Assembly: GCF_014650675.1 (NCBI RefSeq)
Contig: NZ_BMVK01000012.1
Location: 185,166-249,165, forward strand
DNA length: 64,000 bases
Reading direction: 5' to 3'
From: Streptomyces anulatus
Lineage (GTDB): Bacteria > Actinomycetota > Actinomycetes > Streptomycetales > Streptomycetaceae
In this document: positions 28,490-36,417 of the stretch, piece after piece
Numbering within the stretch: position 1 is the stretch's first letter
Layout of the letters: every line of letters starts with the position of its first letter
The notes under the pieces: model-generated
Told to the model about the DNA's origin: nothing
The model's input: only the letters and a program-made list of their open reading frames with translations
Databases searched by the model: none
Program-made: the position numbers and the translations under genes

Positions 28490-29452
28490 ATGACCGAAGC
28501 CGACAGCACGTACGTCAACGCCGCGGAACTCCTGGCACTCTCGCTCCATCACCTCGACGACGCCGACACCCGTCGTCCGATCATCGAGATCCCGACCCTC
28601 GACGACTCCCCCCTGCCCTTCCGGCCGTTCCCGGCCCTGGCGATCGCCATGGCCGGGCATGTCCTCTCCGCGTGGGAGGTGAGGATGTTCCGGGTCGAGC
28701 GCGCCAAGCGGGGTGAGCGCATACGGTTCTTCACCGCGGCGGGCGGCGAACCCGGGCGGGCGTTCCGCGCATGCACCGTCTTCGACCCCGAGCTGGGTAC
28801 CCAGCGGGTGGTCGAGCTGTGCGGGCACGCCTTCTGCTCCAACGAGGCACCCGCGTCCCCGGGAAGCCGCTGCGCCGGCCACCTCGGCGATCCAGTACCG
28901 GACGGCTGCGGCCCGGACTACTGGCTGCACGTGGCCGGCGAAGCCGCCAGGTCGGTCGAGCACGCCCGCGACGGTCTCACCGAGACGGAGGCGCTGGCCG
29001 TGCACGCGATCCGCGCCGGTGTGCCCATGGCCCAGGTGGGCCGCGCGAGCGGGATCCCCCGCTGGACGGTGCACGCGCTCGGTGAGGGATCCGCCGGAGT
29101 GCCTGAGGACGTCGACAGCTCCGACGACCCCGCGTGCTGGCCGCTTGTGCTCACTCCCGTGCGCGACATCACCGCGGCGGACGTCCGCCGTGTCTACGAC
29201 TTCACGGGAGACGATGTCGCTGGGCCCGCCCCGGACAGGGTGCTCGCCCGGAAGGACCACTGGTACGAGTTCGAGCCCCTGCGCGGGAACGGCCCGTTCC
29301 TGGTCCACGCGGAGGACGAGCACGGCTTCACGCTGGAGTGGTGGCAGATGCGGGAGCACCTGCCGGAGCATCTTCTCGCCCGCTGTGGTGACGAGCGCCG
29401 TAGACGAGACATGTACGAGCCCCCCTGGCAGTGCGACGACTGCGACTACTGA
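28490..29452 (+). CDS. Unrecognised Cys/His-rich protein
   Basis: A 320-residue soluble protein that I cannot assign to a family. Residues ~110-131 (CGHAFCSNEAP, then GSRCAGH) and the terminal CDDCDY contain Cys/His clusters that could bind zinc. A helix-turn-helix-like stretch, AGVPMAQVGRASGIPRWTVH (residues ~178-197), suggests nucleic-acid contact. The second half is acidic and aromatic-rich (WYEFEPLRGNGPFLVHAED). ATG 28490 has a GGAGA ribosome site. Codon use looks normal for the window. It stands alone between a divergent SDR gene and a convergent lipoprotein gene. Confidence 0.65.
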   Translation: MTEADSTYVNAAELLALSLHHLDDADTRRPIIEIPTLDDSPLPFRPFPALAIAMAGHVLSAWEVRMFRVERAKRGERIRFFTAAGGEPGRAFRACTVFDPELGTQRVVELCGHAFCSNEAPASPGSRCAGHLGDPVPDGCGPDYWLHVAGEAARSVEHARDGLTETEALAVHAIRAGVPMAQVGRASGIPRWTVHALGEGSAGVPEDVDSSDDPACWPLVLTPVRDITAADVRRVYDFTGDDVAGPAPDRVLARKDHWYEFEPLRGNGPFLVHAEDEHGFTLEWWQMREHLPEHLLARCGDERRRRDMYEPPWQCDDCDY

Positions 29453-29596
29453 TGGGGCGTCCGCCATGTCATGGGAGCCGGAGTTGTGGACGGGCAAGGG
29501 TGACCATGGGTGCGCTCGAACCTCGGCAGCCGTGCGGAGTACCGGGTCAGCGGCCCCAGCAGGTCGGCGATCCAGGCTCACGACCTCACACGGTCC

Positions 29597-30313
29597 CTAG
29601 GACGACTCCCCCTCACTGATACGGATGTCGCCGTTACGCGTCTGCACATTCACGCTGTGGCTGCTCGTGCTGTCGTCCGCGACATCCACGGTGACGTCCC
29701 CCTTCTTCGCCGCCGTACGGACCGCGTATGCCGAGGCGGGCAGGCCGAGTCGAACGTTGCCGTCCTGGCTCCGCACATCGACACGATCGGGTACGGAGGT
29801 GAGGTCGAGGTCGGTGTCGCCGTTTCGCGAGACGACGCTCACCGACGTCGCGGAGATCCCCTCGCCCCGCACGGTTCCGTCGTGTCCTTCCAGGTGGAGG
29901 GCGGCGCCGCCGAGGTTCGACAGCTGCACGTCGCTGTTGCCGTACTCGGCCGTGACCGCGACATCGCGCGGCACCTTCACGGTGTACTGCGCATGGCAGT
30001 TGACGGAAACACCGTCACAATCCACCGAGAGCGTGAGAATCCCGCCGTCGAACTGCCATCCGGCAGCTATCTCACCGCCGATTTTCGTGCCGCTGACCCG
30101 GCGTTCCACTTCGACGTCGTCGACGTCGGAGGCGATGAGGTGGAGGTCGGCGGAGTTCGACTTCACGGTCAGGCTGTCGCCGCTGAAGCCGAAGGACTTC
30201 GATTCCGGAGTGGTGTTCGCCTGGTCGACATCCGGGTCGCAGCCGGTTGCTGCGAGAGCGAGGAAGGCGGCTGTGCCGAGGGCAAGGATCGTGCGTGTCC
30301 GGCTGTCGTTCAT
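29597..30313 (-). CDS. DUF4097-type lipoprotein
   Basis: ATG 30313 gives 238 residues with a lipoprotein signal: MNDSRTRT, a hydrophobic stretch and the lipobox LAATGC at about residue 27. The mature part consists of repeated short beta-strands (SADLHLIASD, NSDVQLSNLGG, NGDTDLDLTSV, DGNVRLGLP, NGDIRISEG), the stacked-strand pattern of DUF4097 adhesin-like proteins. These are often encoded beside ABC exporters or envelope-stress systems. It is the last gene of a minus-strand set after an ABC permease and ATPase, 54 bases downstream of the permease. Its role in envelope sensing is inferred from position. Confidence 0.75.
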   Translation of the reverse strand: MNDSRTRTILALGTAAFLALAATGCDPDVDQANTTPESKSFGFSGDSLTVKSNSADLHLIASDVDDVEVERRVSGTKIGGEIAAGWQFDGGILTLSVDCDGVSVNCHAQYTVKVPRDVAVTAEYGNSDVQLSNLGGAALHLEGHDGTVRGEGISATSVSVVSRNGDTDLDLTSVPDRVDVRSQDGNVRLGLPASAYAVRTAAKKGDVTVDVADDSTSSHSVNVQTRNGDIRISEGESS

Positions 30314-30367
30314 TGTTTCCGTTTCCTGGTGATCGAGCTGCATGTTCGGTGGTCGTCCCGGTTCGGT

Positions 30368-31735
30368 TCAGGAGCGCAGGGCGCGGGCCGGGACGGTGCG
30401 GGAGACGCGGGCGGCCTGGAGTCCCAGGGCGAGGCAGGTCGTCACGAGCGTCACGGCAGCGAGTGCGCCGAGCGTCGCCCACGGGAGGCCGTCGAGCACC
30501 TGGCCCACGCCGACCCTGGCTCCCACGGCGATGGTGGTGCTCGCCACCGCGAGGAACACCGCGCTGAAGACGATCGCCGTGCCTGCGTAGATCACGCCCT
30601 CGTAGACCGTGGACCGCGTGGTGACGCCCGGCCGCGCGCCGGCGACGGCAACGACCGCGGAATCGCGGGTGCGCTCCCGCCCGACCAGGGCGATCACCGC
30701 GAGGCCACCGGACCAGGACACGACGAAGACCCAGCCCAGAACGGTCATGACATCGCCCAGCCCTGCGGTACTTCCGGGCATGACGTTGCCCATCGTCATG
30801 AACAGCGCGATGAACGACAGGGAGAGCGCGAAGGGCAGCACCGTGGTGACGCTTCGGGCCGCGCGCGTTCGGCACGACTGCACGGCGAGGTGCCAGGCGA
30901 CACCACGCGACGGGACGAGAACGGTCCACAGTCTCATCAGAGGCGTGAGCACCCACGGCCCCATCAGCAGCAACAGGCAGATGAGGAAAAGGTTTCCGGC
31001 GAAGGCGAAAGCGGTCCGCTGCTCGATGCCCCCTTCAAGTTCGCGGCCGAGGCCGGGAATCCACATCCCGAGCACACCGGCGAGAAGACAGAGGGCGAGA
31101 ACGCTCCGCGCGACACCGGGCCGTGCCGGCGGATCGGCGTGGTCCCGGAAGGCACGCATCTCCGGCGTTCTGGCGGCTCGGCGTGTGACGCCCCAGCCGC
31201 CGAGCAGGCACGGGACCACTCCGGCCGGCAGGATCGCGCCGATGTACCAGAGCTGGAGTCCGGCGGTGGCTCCGTGCAGGTCGAGTCCCGTCGCCGTCCA
31301 CTGCGCGAGGGCGATGTTCGCGACGAAGGGGGCCACCGGTACGGCCAGCGCGCCGGCCACCGTGCCGAGAACCACCAGCTCGGCGCGGAGGACGGACCTG
31401 ACGCGGCGGCGCGGGATCCCGAGGATCACCCACAGGGCGTGTTCGCGTCGCTGGGTCGTCAAGGTCAGACCGACGGTCGAGGCGACGACACCCACGGTGG
31501 CCAGCACGGTGAAGAAGACGATGTTGCCGCCGAGCGCGATCGACGCGGAGACCATCCGTGCGTCGCCCGCCGTCCGCGCCGCCGAGACGGCGGTGAACAT
31601 GGCGATGACCGAGCCCGCCGAGCAGGCCGCGCCGACGACCGCGCACACGAGCGTCCACACCCGCATCGACGCCTGCATGCGGATGTCCGACAGGACGAGC
31701 CGCGACATGCCGCTCGTACCGCTCCCGCCGCTCAC
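30368..31735 (-). CDS. FtsX-like ABC transporter permease
   Basis: GTG 31735 overlaps the ATPase stop by 4 bases and gives 455 residues. There are about eight to ten membrane segments in two FtsX-type blocks, with the conserved cytoplasmic element QRREHALWVILGIPRRRVRS (residues ~87-106) after the early segments. No large periplasmic MacB domain is present. Such permeases export or flip peptides, antibiotics or lipids, or act in antibiotic sensing. ATG 31708 is an alternative start but loses the coupling. It forms one unit with the ATPase and the lipoprotein. Confidence 0.85.
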   Translation of the reverse strand: MSGGSGTSGMSRLVLSDIRMQASMRVWTLVCAVVGAACSAGSVIAMFTAVSAARTAGDARMVSASIALGGNIVFFTVLATVGVVASTVGLTLTTQRREHALWVILGIPRRRVRSVLRAELVVLGTVAGALAVPVAPFVANIALAQWTATGLDLHGATAGLQLWYIGAILPAGVVPCLLGGWGVTRRAARTPEMRAFRDHADPPARPGVARSVLALCLLAGVLGMWIPGLGRELEGGIEQRTAFAFAGNLFLICLLLLMGPWVLTPLMRLWTVLVPSRGVAWHLAVQSCRTRAARSVTTVLPFALSLSFIALFMTMGNVMPGSTAGLGDVMTVLGWVFVVSWSGGLAVIALVGRERTRDSAVVAVAGARPGVTTRSTVYEGVIYAGTAIVFSAVFLAVASTTIAVGARVGVGQVLDGLPWATLGALAAVTLVTTCLALGLQAARVSRTVPARALRS

Positions 31736-32520
31736 GCCGCCGCCTCGTCCGCGTCGTCCGCGTCGTCCTTCGACTGCGCCGCGAGGACGGCGTCGCTCAC
31801 CGTGTGCGGGTCGCCGCCGGAGATGACGGCGTGCACCCGCCCGGACCCCATCACCACGACCTGGTCGGCACGCGCAGCCGCATGCGGGTCGTGCGTGACC
31901 ATGACCACCGTCGATCCTTGTGCGGGCAGTGCCTGCAGCCAATCGAGCACGACGTGACCGGACTTGAGATCGAGCGCGCCGGTCGGCTCGTCGGCGAAGA
32001 CGATCCGTGGCTGATGGGCGAGAACCCTGGCCACGGCCACGCGCTGGCGTTCGCCTCCGGAGAGCCGGTCGGGTCGCCGCCTGGCGTGCTGGGCGATGCC
32101 GAGCCGCGACATGGCCTCGCGGACCCGTGACTCGGGCACCCGGTGGCCGGCGAGTCTAGACGGCAGACAGATGTTGTCCTCGACCGTGAGCGAGCTGACG
32201 AGGTTGTACTCCTGGAAGACGAAACCGATGTTCTCGCTGCGGAACGCGGCTTGCTTGCGTGGGCCGAGCGACAGGACATCCGTTCCGAGAATCTCGATGG
32301 AACCTGCGGTCGCTCGCTCCAGGCCGGCCATGCAGAGCAGGAGCGTCGACTTTCCCGATCCGGAGGGTCCGACGATCGCGGTCAGCCGGCCCTCGGGAAT
32401 GTCCAGATCGATATCGTGCAGTACACGTGTCATTTCTCTTTTACGGCCGGGAATGGGGAATTCCATATGGAGGCCGCGCATACGTATACATGGTGCGGAA
32501 ACAGGGGCTGCGATAGGCAT
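31732..32520 (-). CDS. ABC transporter ATP-binding protein (LolD/MacB type)
   Basis: A 262-residue ATPase with Walker A GPSGSGKST, Q-loop FVFQEYNLV, signature LSGGERQRVAVARVLAH, Walker B IVFADEPTGALD and H-loop VTHDP. The EPTGALD form is typical of the MacB/LolD/BceA export branch. ATG 32520 starts next to a compact dyad (TAGGC-AGC-GCCTA at 32531). The transporter unit is divergent from the two-component genes at 32620 and 33835, which probably control it. Confidence 0.9.
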   Translation of the reverse strand: MPIAAPVSAPCIRMRGLHMEFPIPGRKREMTRVLHDIDLDIPEGRLTAIVGPSGSGKSTLLLCMAGLERATAGSIEILGTDVLSLGPRKQAAFRSENIGFVFQEYNLVSSLTVEDNICLPSRLAGHRVPESRVREAMSRLGIAQHARRRPDRLSGGERQRVAVARVLAHQPRIVFADEPTGALDLKSGHVVLDWLQALPAQGSTVVMVTHDPHAAARADQVVVMGSGRVHAVISGGDPHTVSDAVLAAQSKDDADDADEAAA

Positions 32521-32575
32521 ATGACAACCCTAGGCAGCGCCTAACACGCTCCGCACGGGAGTCAGCACTACTTCG

Positions 32576-32595
32576 AGGTAGACCTAGGTCTACCT
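32576..32595. promoter_or_regulatory. 20-bp perfect palindrome in the divergent promoter
   Basis: AGGTAGACCTAGGTCTACCT is a perfect 20-bp palindrome 24-25 bases before the kinase start and 55 bases before the ABC ATPase start on the other strand. It is the strongest dyad in the region and a likely binding site for the response regulator at 33835. A smaller dyad lies at 32531-32543. Confidence 0.6.
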
Positions 32596-32619
32596 TCTTG
32601 AGATCCGCCGTATGCCATA

Positions 32620-33801
32620 ATGCTGGCCATGTCGCAGATTCGCGTCGCCCGAAGGGTGCTGACGGAAATCATCGCAGCAATGGCCTTCCCGATTCTGCTG
32701 CTCTCCCTTCTTGTCGCGCCGGCCTCGGCGGCCGTGCTGACGGAGTGGGACCGCTCGAGAGCGCGGTGGTGCGGCGTCGGCACGATGCCGCTGCGGCCCG
32801 CGGACCAGAGCTGGAAGCAGTGGGTGGCACGCCAGCTGCGATCGCGGTCGATGTGGCGTACCGGCCTCCCGGTCCTCGTCGCCGCCACGCTCCTTTCCGC
32901 GCTTTCACTGGTGGTGGCATTCTTCGGGTTCATCGGTGCCGCCGCGCTGATTTTCTCTCCCGTTTTCTGGTCGTTCGGTATCGCCGCGCAGGTCGGCCCT
33001 TTCACTCCATCATCGCTCACGGAGTCCTTTCTGGCGGTGCCCGCAGGGGTACTTCTGGGTGCGGTCACCACAGGTCTTCTGACCGGAATTTCCCTTCTCC
33101 GGGATCTCGTCCTGCGCGCTTTCTCAAGAAGCCGGGACCCGGATCTGCTGGCGAAACTGGAGGAACTCCGCACCAGCCGGGCCTCGTTGACAACGGCCTT
33201 CGAATTCGAGCGCCGACGCATCGAACGTGATCTGCACGACGGCGCTCAACAGGAGCTGGTCGCCGTCGTGATGCGCCTCGGGATGCTGGAGGCCGCAGCC
33301 TCGGCGAGCGGCGAGGAACGCATCGTGGAACTGGCACGTCAGGCACAGGAACAGGCAGAGCATGCGCTGGAACGGCTCCGGGAGACAGTGCGCGAGATCC
33401 ACCCTCGCGAATTGAGCGACCTCGGCCTCGTCGCCGCCGTCCGCGAGCTGGCCGCGCGGTCACCGCTGCGGGTCGAGCTGAACAGCACCGGAGATGATGC
33501 CCAGTTGTCGTCGCCGACTGCGACAGCGGCCTATTTCACGGTCTCCGAGGCGCTCACGAACATCACGAAGCACGCAGGCGTGGGCAGCGCTCGGATCGAC
33601 CTGCAGTGCGACTCAAGTGGCGTACGCGTCCGTGTGCGTGACGACGGTGCGGGCGGCGCGGAGATCGACGCGGGTTCAGGCCTTGCCGGACTGCGCGAGC
33701 GGATGCGAAGCATTGGTGGGGAGCTCGAGATCCGAAGCCCCGCGGATGGCCGCGGAACCGAAGTCGTGGCATCCGCTCCCGGCCAACCCACGTGGGAATG
33801 A
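32620..33801 (+). CDS. Membrane sensor histidine kinase (HisKA_3/NarL-type)
   Basis: A 393-residue kinase. Membrane segments lie at residues ~14-38, ~83-112 and ~138-162; there is no large external sensor domain. The phospho-acceptor is in RRIERDLHDGAQQELVAVVM (His206), followed by HATPase_c with ALTNITKHAG, DDGAGG and GSGLAGLRERM. Kinases without a sensor domain beside an ABC exporter commonly sense through the transporter. No good ribosome site precedes ATG 32620; ATG 32629, placed about 8 bases after a CATAAT element, could be a leaderless start. The response regulator gene follows after 33 bases. Confidence 0.85.
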   Translation: MLAMSQIRVARRVLTEIIAAMAFPILLLSLLVAPASAAVLTEWDRSRARWCGVGTMPLRPADQSWKQWVARQLRSRSMWRTGLPVLVAATLLSALSLVVAFFGFIGAAALIFSPVFWSFGIAAQVGPFTPSSLTESFLAVPAGVLLGAVTTGLLTGISLLRDLVLRAFSRSRDPDLLAKLEELRTSRASLTTAFEFERRRIERDLHDGAQQELVAVVMRLGMLEAAASASGEERIVELARQAQEQAEHALERLRETVREIHPRELSDLGLVAAVRELAARSPLRVELNSTGDDAQLSSPTATAAYFTVSEALTNITKHAGVGSARIDLQCDSSGVRVRVRDDGAGGAEIDAGSGLAGLRERMRSIGGELEIRSPADGRGTEVVASAPGQPTWE

Positions 33802-33834
33802 AATGAATGAAGGCGAACAGGTGAGGCAGCGGCC

Positions 33835-34503
33835 ATGAGAATTGTCCTGGCGGATGACAGCATGCTGATTCGTGCCGGAATCCGGGAAATCCTGACCTCC
33901 CACTCCCACGAGGTGATCCGCGAATGTGAGGACGCTACCGAGCTGGTCTCCGCCGTCGACGAGTTCGCGCGTTCCGGGGCCGCACCGGACCTGGTGATCA
34001 CCGATGTCCGCATGCCCCCGGGAAACACCGACGACGGACTCCGCGCCGCCATCGACCTGCGATCACGCCATCGGGATCTGCCGGTTCTCGTCCTCTCCGC
34101 CTACGTCACCGGCCCGTACGTCCAAGAGCTGCTGAACGGTCCGGGCGCGGACGGGGCCGTCGGGTACCTGCTCAAGGAGAAGGTCGGCAGAGTCGTCGAC
34201 TTCCTGCGCGTACTCGATACGGTTTCCGGTGGCGGCGTCGTGATCGACCCGGAAGTCGTCCGCTACGTCACCCACGCGGACGCACCCCAGGGCCCGCTCG
34301 CCCGGCTCACCGACCGCGAACGCGAGGTGCTCGCCCTCATGGCGGAAGGGCGCTCCAACGCGGAAATCGCATCAGCCCTGTTTCTTTCCGGAGCGTCCGT
34401 GAGTAAGCACGTGGCCAATGTGTTCGTGAAACTCGGAATGCCCCCGAACGAAGACAACCGCCGCGTCAAGGCCATTCTGACCTGGTTCGAGTACAACTAC
34501 TGA
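33835..34503 (+). CDS. NarL/LuxR-family response regulator
   Basis: A 222-residue regulator with acidic residues Asp7/Asp8 (VLADDSM), the phosphorylation site Asp57 in VITDVRMPPG, and a conserved Lys in GYLLKEKVG. The C-terminal LuxR helix-turn-helix is LTDREREVLALMAEGRSNAE followed by SVSKHVANVFVKLGM. It pairs with the kinase just upstream. Together they probably control the divergent ABC transporter and lipoprotein through the palindrome at 32576. It is not the dormancy-type regulator of this window, whose helix-turn-helix differs clearly. Confidence 0.9.
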   Translation: MRIVLADDSMLIRAGIREILTSHSHEVIRECEDATELVSAVDEFARSGAAPDLVITDVRMPPGNTDDGLRAAIDLRSRHRDLPVLVLSAYVTGPYVQELLNGPGADGAVGYLLKEKVGRVVDFLRVLDTVSGGGVVIDPEVVRYVTHADAPQGPLARLTDREREVLALMAEGRSNAEIASALFLSGASVSKHVANVFVKLGMPPNEDNRRVKAILTWFEYNY

Positions 34504-34588
34504 GTTCAGGCCCGAGGGGTCTCCTCGGCTGATCGAGCTGCCGCAACCGCTGCGTCAAGGCCCATCCCCTGTGACCAGGATTCTTAGC

Positions 34589-34625
34589 TGGCATCAGGAA
34601 ACCTTCCTGACCTGCACTGATGCCA
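34589..34625. repeat. Nested inverted repeats between convergent genes
   Basis: An outer pair TGGCATCA/TGATGCCA encloses an inner dyad TCAGGAA-ACC-TTCCTGA. They lie in the 260-base gap between the response regulator and the converging ion-channel gene. A third, partial copy (GTTGGCAT) follows near 34664. The structure may terminate transcription or be a protein site; the rest of the gap shows nothing recognised. Confidence 0.5.
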
Positions 34626-34763
34626 ACTAGGTTCAGCTCCCGTCGGTACGAATCAGAGAGATAGTTGGCATTTTGGTACAGCGCGGGTAACGGAGCGTTC
34701 TCCGCCGCCGGGTGCCGACGTCTCCGCCTCGAGCCGTGGTTGAAGCCACGGGTGCCGTCGCGG

Positions 34764-35390
34764 TCAGGCCTCCGGATTTTCCCCTGGCATCGTTTTTGCG
34801 CGAGCCGGATCCATCGGCTCCCGGTGCTGGCGGTTCAGCCCCGCCTGCACGGCGCTCGCCAGCACCCGGGCGGCGACACCGACGAGCAGCAGTCCCCCTG
34901 CCATCTGCGCCATCGTGAGCACCCGTCCCGTCTGGGAGCATGCCGTGATGTCGCCGAAGCCGACAGTGGCGAACGTGGTCAGGGTGAAGTACAGCGCGTC
35001 CGTCCTGTTCAGCGCCTCGCTGAACGATCCGGGCTCGGAGCGCTCCAGCAGGTAGTAGGAGACGGCGAAGAGGACCAGGAAAAGCACCAGTGTCGCAGCC
35101 AGACCCTCGACGGCTCTTAGACGCGGAAAAGGAGAACGCGTGATGGCTCGCACCTCCCAGCAGAAGACCAGCAGGACGACGAGCAGGCCGGACACCAACA
35201 GCACTGCCGTACCAGCCGTGAGTCGCTCGTCCAGAGGCAGCAGGTAGTAAGCGGTGACAAGCCCAACCGCGACGGACACAGCACGCACAACCGCTACTAC
35301 CGCTGCCCCTCTGCGAGAACGATGCTCACCATCGGGCATCGGCCCTGACGAGGTGCCGCCCCGGCTGCCTCCAGAGGTCTCTTCGCTCAT
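34764..35390 (-). CDS. Two-helix potassium channel protein (Ion_trans_2)
   Basis: From ATG 35390 the protein has 208 residues: four hydrophobic segments, of which the last two flank the pore loop YFTLTTFATVGFGDI with the selectivity filter TVGFGD. No cytoplasmic RCK/TrkA_N domain follows, so gating is not obvious. An alternative ATG at 35430 with a GGAGGTGGG ribosome site would add 13 residues. It is divergent from the CBS gene at 35673, with a large palindrome between them. Potassium flux control would fit an island for energy-limited survival, but that is inference. Confidence 0.85.
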   Translation of the reverse strand: MSEETSGGSRGGTSSGPMPDGEHRSRRGAAVVAVVRAVSVAVGLVTAYYLLPLDERLTAGTAVLLVSGLLVVLLVFCWEVRAITRSPFPRLRAVEGLAATLVLFLVLFAVSYYLLERSEPGSFSEALNRTDALYFTLTTFATVGFGDITACSQTGRVLTMAQMAGGLLLVGVAARVLASAVQAGLNRQHREPMDPARAKTMPGENPEA

Positions 35391-35591
35391 CTCATGTCTC
35401 TTCGTCTCGTCCGGGCCTGATAAGCGCATGTTCCCGAATCCCACCTCCCTGCCTCGCCGACGGCACAGGATCACCCCTGACGGGTGACCCCGACCCTCAA
35501 GGGCGCCCCCGAAAGTCGACATACCCCCGCGACACTTCGGAAGGAAGCAAGCGCCTCCGTCCCCGAGATCGGAACGAGGCCGCAGCCGACT

Positions 35592-35629
35592 GGTGTGCGG
35601 CAGGGGCCGATCGGCCCCTGCCGCACACC
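35592..35629. promoter_or_regulatory. 38-bp perfect palindrome containing a DevR/OsdR-like box
   Basis: Two 19-base arms (35592-35610 and 35611-35629) are exact reverse complements with no spacer. The centre, 35603-35618, is GGGGCCGATCGGCCCC and matches the box found before other island genes. The palindrome lies between the divergent ion-channel and CBS genes, 44 bases before the CBS start. Confidence 0.7.
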
Positions 35630-35672
35630 CCGGGGACAGCAGAGACTGGACACTGAAGAGGAGGAGGTCATC

Positions 35673-36296
35673 GTGCCTGTCACTCCGCACACAGTCAGTG
35701 ACGTCATGTCCCACACCCCCGTCGCAGTAGGCAGCCATGCCTCTTACCGACAGGTGGTGGAGCTGATGTCGGAATCGAAGGTCAGTGCGCTGCCGGTGCT
35801 CGCGGGCGAAGGACGTGTTGTCGGAGTGGTCTCGGAAGCGGATCTGCTTCCCAAGGAAGCGTTTCGCGAGGGTGGTCCGCCTGCCGCCGCGCAACTCGAC
35901 GAAGCTTTCAAGGCCGCTGCGGTGCTGGTGGAGGACCTCATGTCCAGCCCGGCCGTCACCGTGCATCCGGACGCCCCGATCGCCGAGGCAGCCCGCATCA
36001 TGGCGCGCAAACACGTCAAACGTCTCCCCGTAGTCAACTCCGAAGGCCTGCTGGAAGGAGTTGTCAGCCGAGGCGATTTGCTCAAGGTCTTCCTCAGACC
36101 GGATGAGGACCTCCTCGCCGAGATCAGAAGTGAGGTACTCGAGCCGATCTCACCACCGTCGGCTCTCGACGCCACGGTGGAGGAAGGCGTGGTCACTCTG
36201 AGGGGCTCTCTGGCGGACCGTTCCATGGTGCCGATCCTGGCCAACGCCGTTCGGGCGGCCGAAGGAGTGGTGGACGTACGAATGGATCTTGGCTAG
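35673..36296 (+). CDS. Two-CBS-domain protein with C-terminal BON domain
   Basis: GTG 35673 follows GGAGGAGG and gives 207 residues. Two CBS motifs span residues ~8-60 (VSDVMSHTPVAVG, LPVLAGEGRVVGVVSEADLL) and ~88-145 (VEDLMSSPAVTVHPDAP, LPVVNSEGLLEGVVSRGDLL). The C-terminal ~65 residues (VEEGVVTLRGSLADRSMVPI) are BON-like. CBS pairs bind adenosine nucleotides; the DosR-regulated Hrp1 of M. tuberculosis is a two-CBS protein. The upstream ORF extension to 35484 crosses the palindrome and is not coding. It is one of three CBS-BON genes in the island. Confidence 0.9.
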   Translation: MPVTPHTVSDVMSHTPVAVGSHASYRQVVELMSESKVSALPVLAGEGRVVGVVSEADLLPKEAFREGGPPAAAQLDEAFKAAAVLVEDLMSSPAVTVHPDAPIAEAARIMARKHVKRLPVVNSEGLLEGVVSRGDLLKVFLRPDEDLLAEIRSEVLEPISPPSALDATVEEGVVTLRGSLADRSMVPILANAVRAAEGVVDVRMDLG

Positions 36297-36360
36297 CCGC
36301 ATTCCCCGCGCGGCTGTGTGACCGCGAAGGGCCGGTCCACCACATGCACCCGGACCGGCA

Positions 36361-36382
36361 CTCCTGGGACAATGCCCAGGAG
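36361..36382. promoter_or_regulatory. Dyad upstream of the DevR/OsdR-like gene
   Basis: CTCCTGGG and CCCAGGAG flank a 6-base spacer, 35 bases before the regulator start. A half-box GGGCCGGTCC lies at 36329-36338. Either could serve regulator control, but neither matches the full box of the other promoters. Confidence 0.4.
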
Positions 36383-36417
36383 AGGCGCAGCAGACGCATC
36401 CGAAGCAAGGACCGCAG

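Noticed and set aside
29510..31957. An 815-residue plus-strand open frame opposite the ABC permease and lipoprotein genes
   Set aside because: The minus-strand products have full domain signatures and proper coupling; the plus-strand translation is low-complexity.
35521..35537. ATACCCCCGCGACACTT as a fourth CsoR/CstR-type operator
   Set aside because: Only the left half matches; the right arm has no GGGGTAT complement.
36329..36338. GGGCCGGTCC upstream of the DevR-like gene as a full regulator box
   Set aside because: Only the left half and centre match the island box; the right half is missing, so it was kept only as a half-site.
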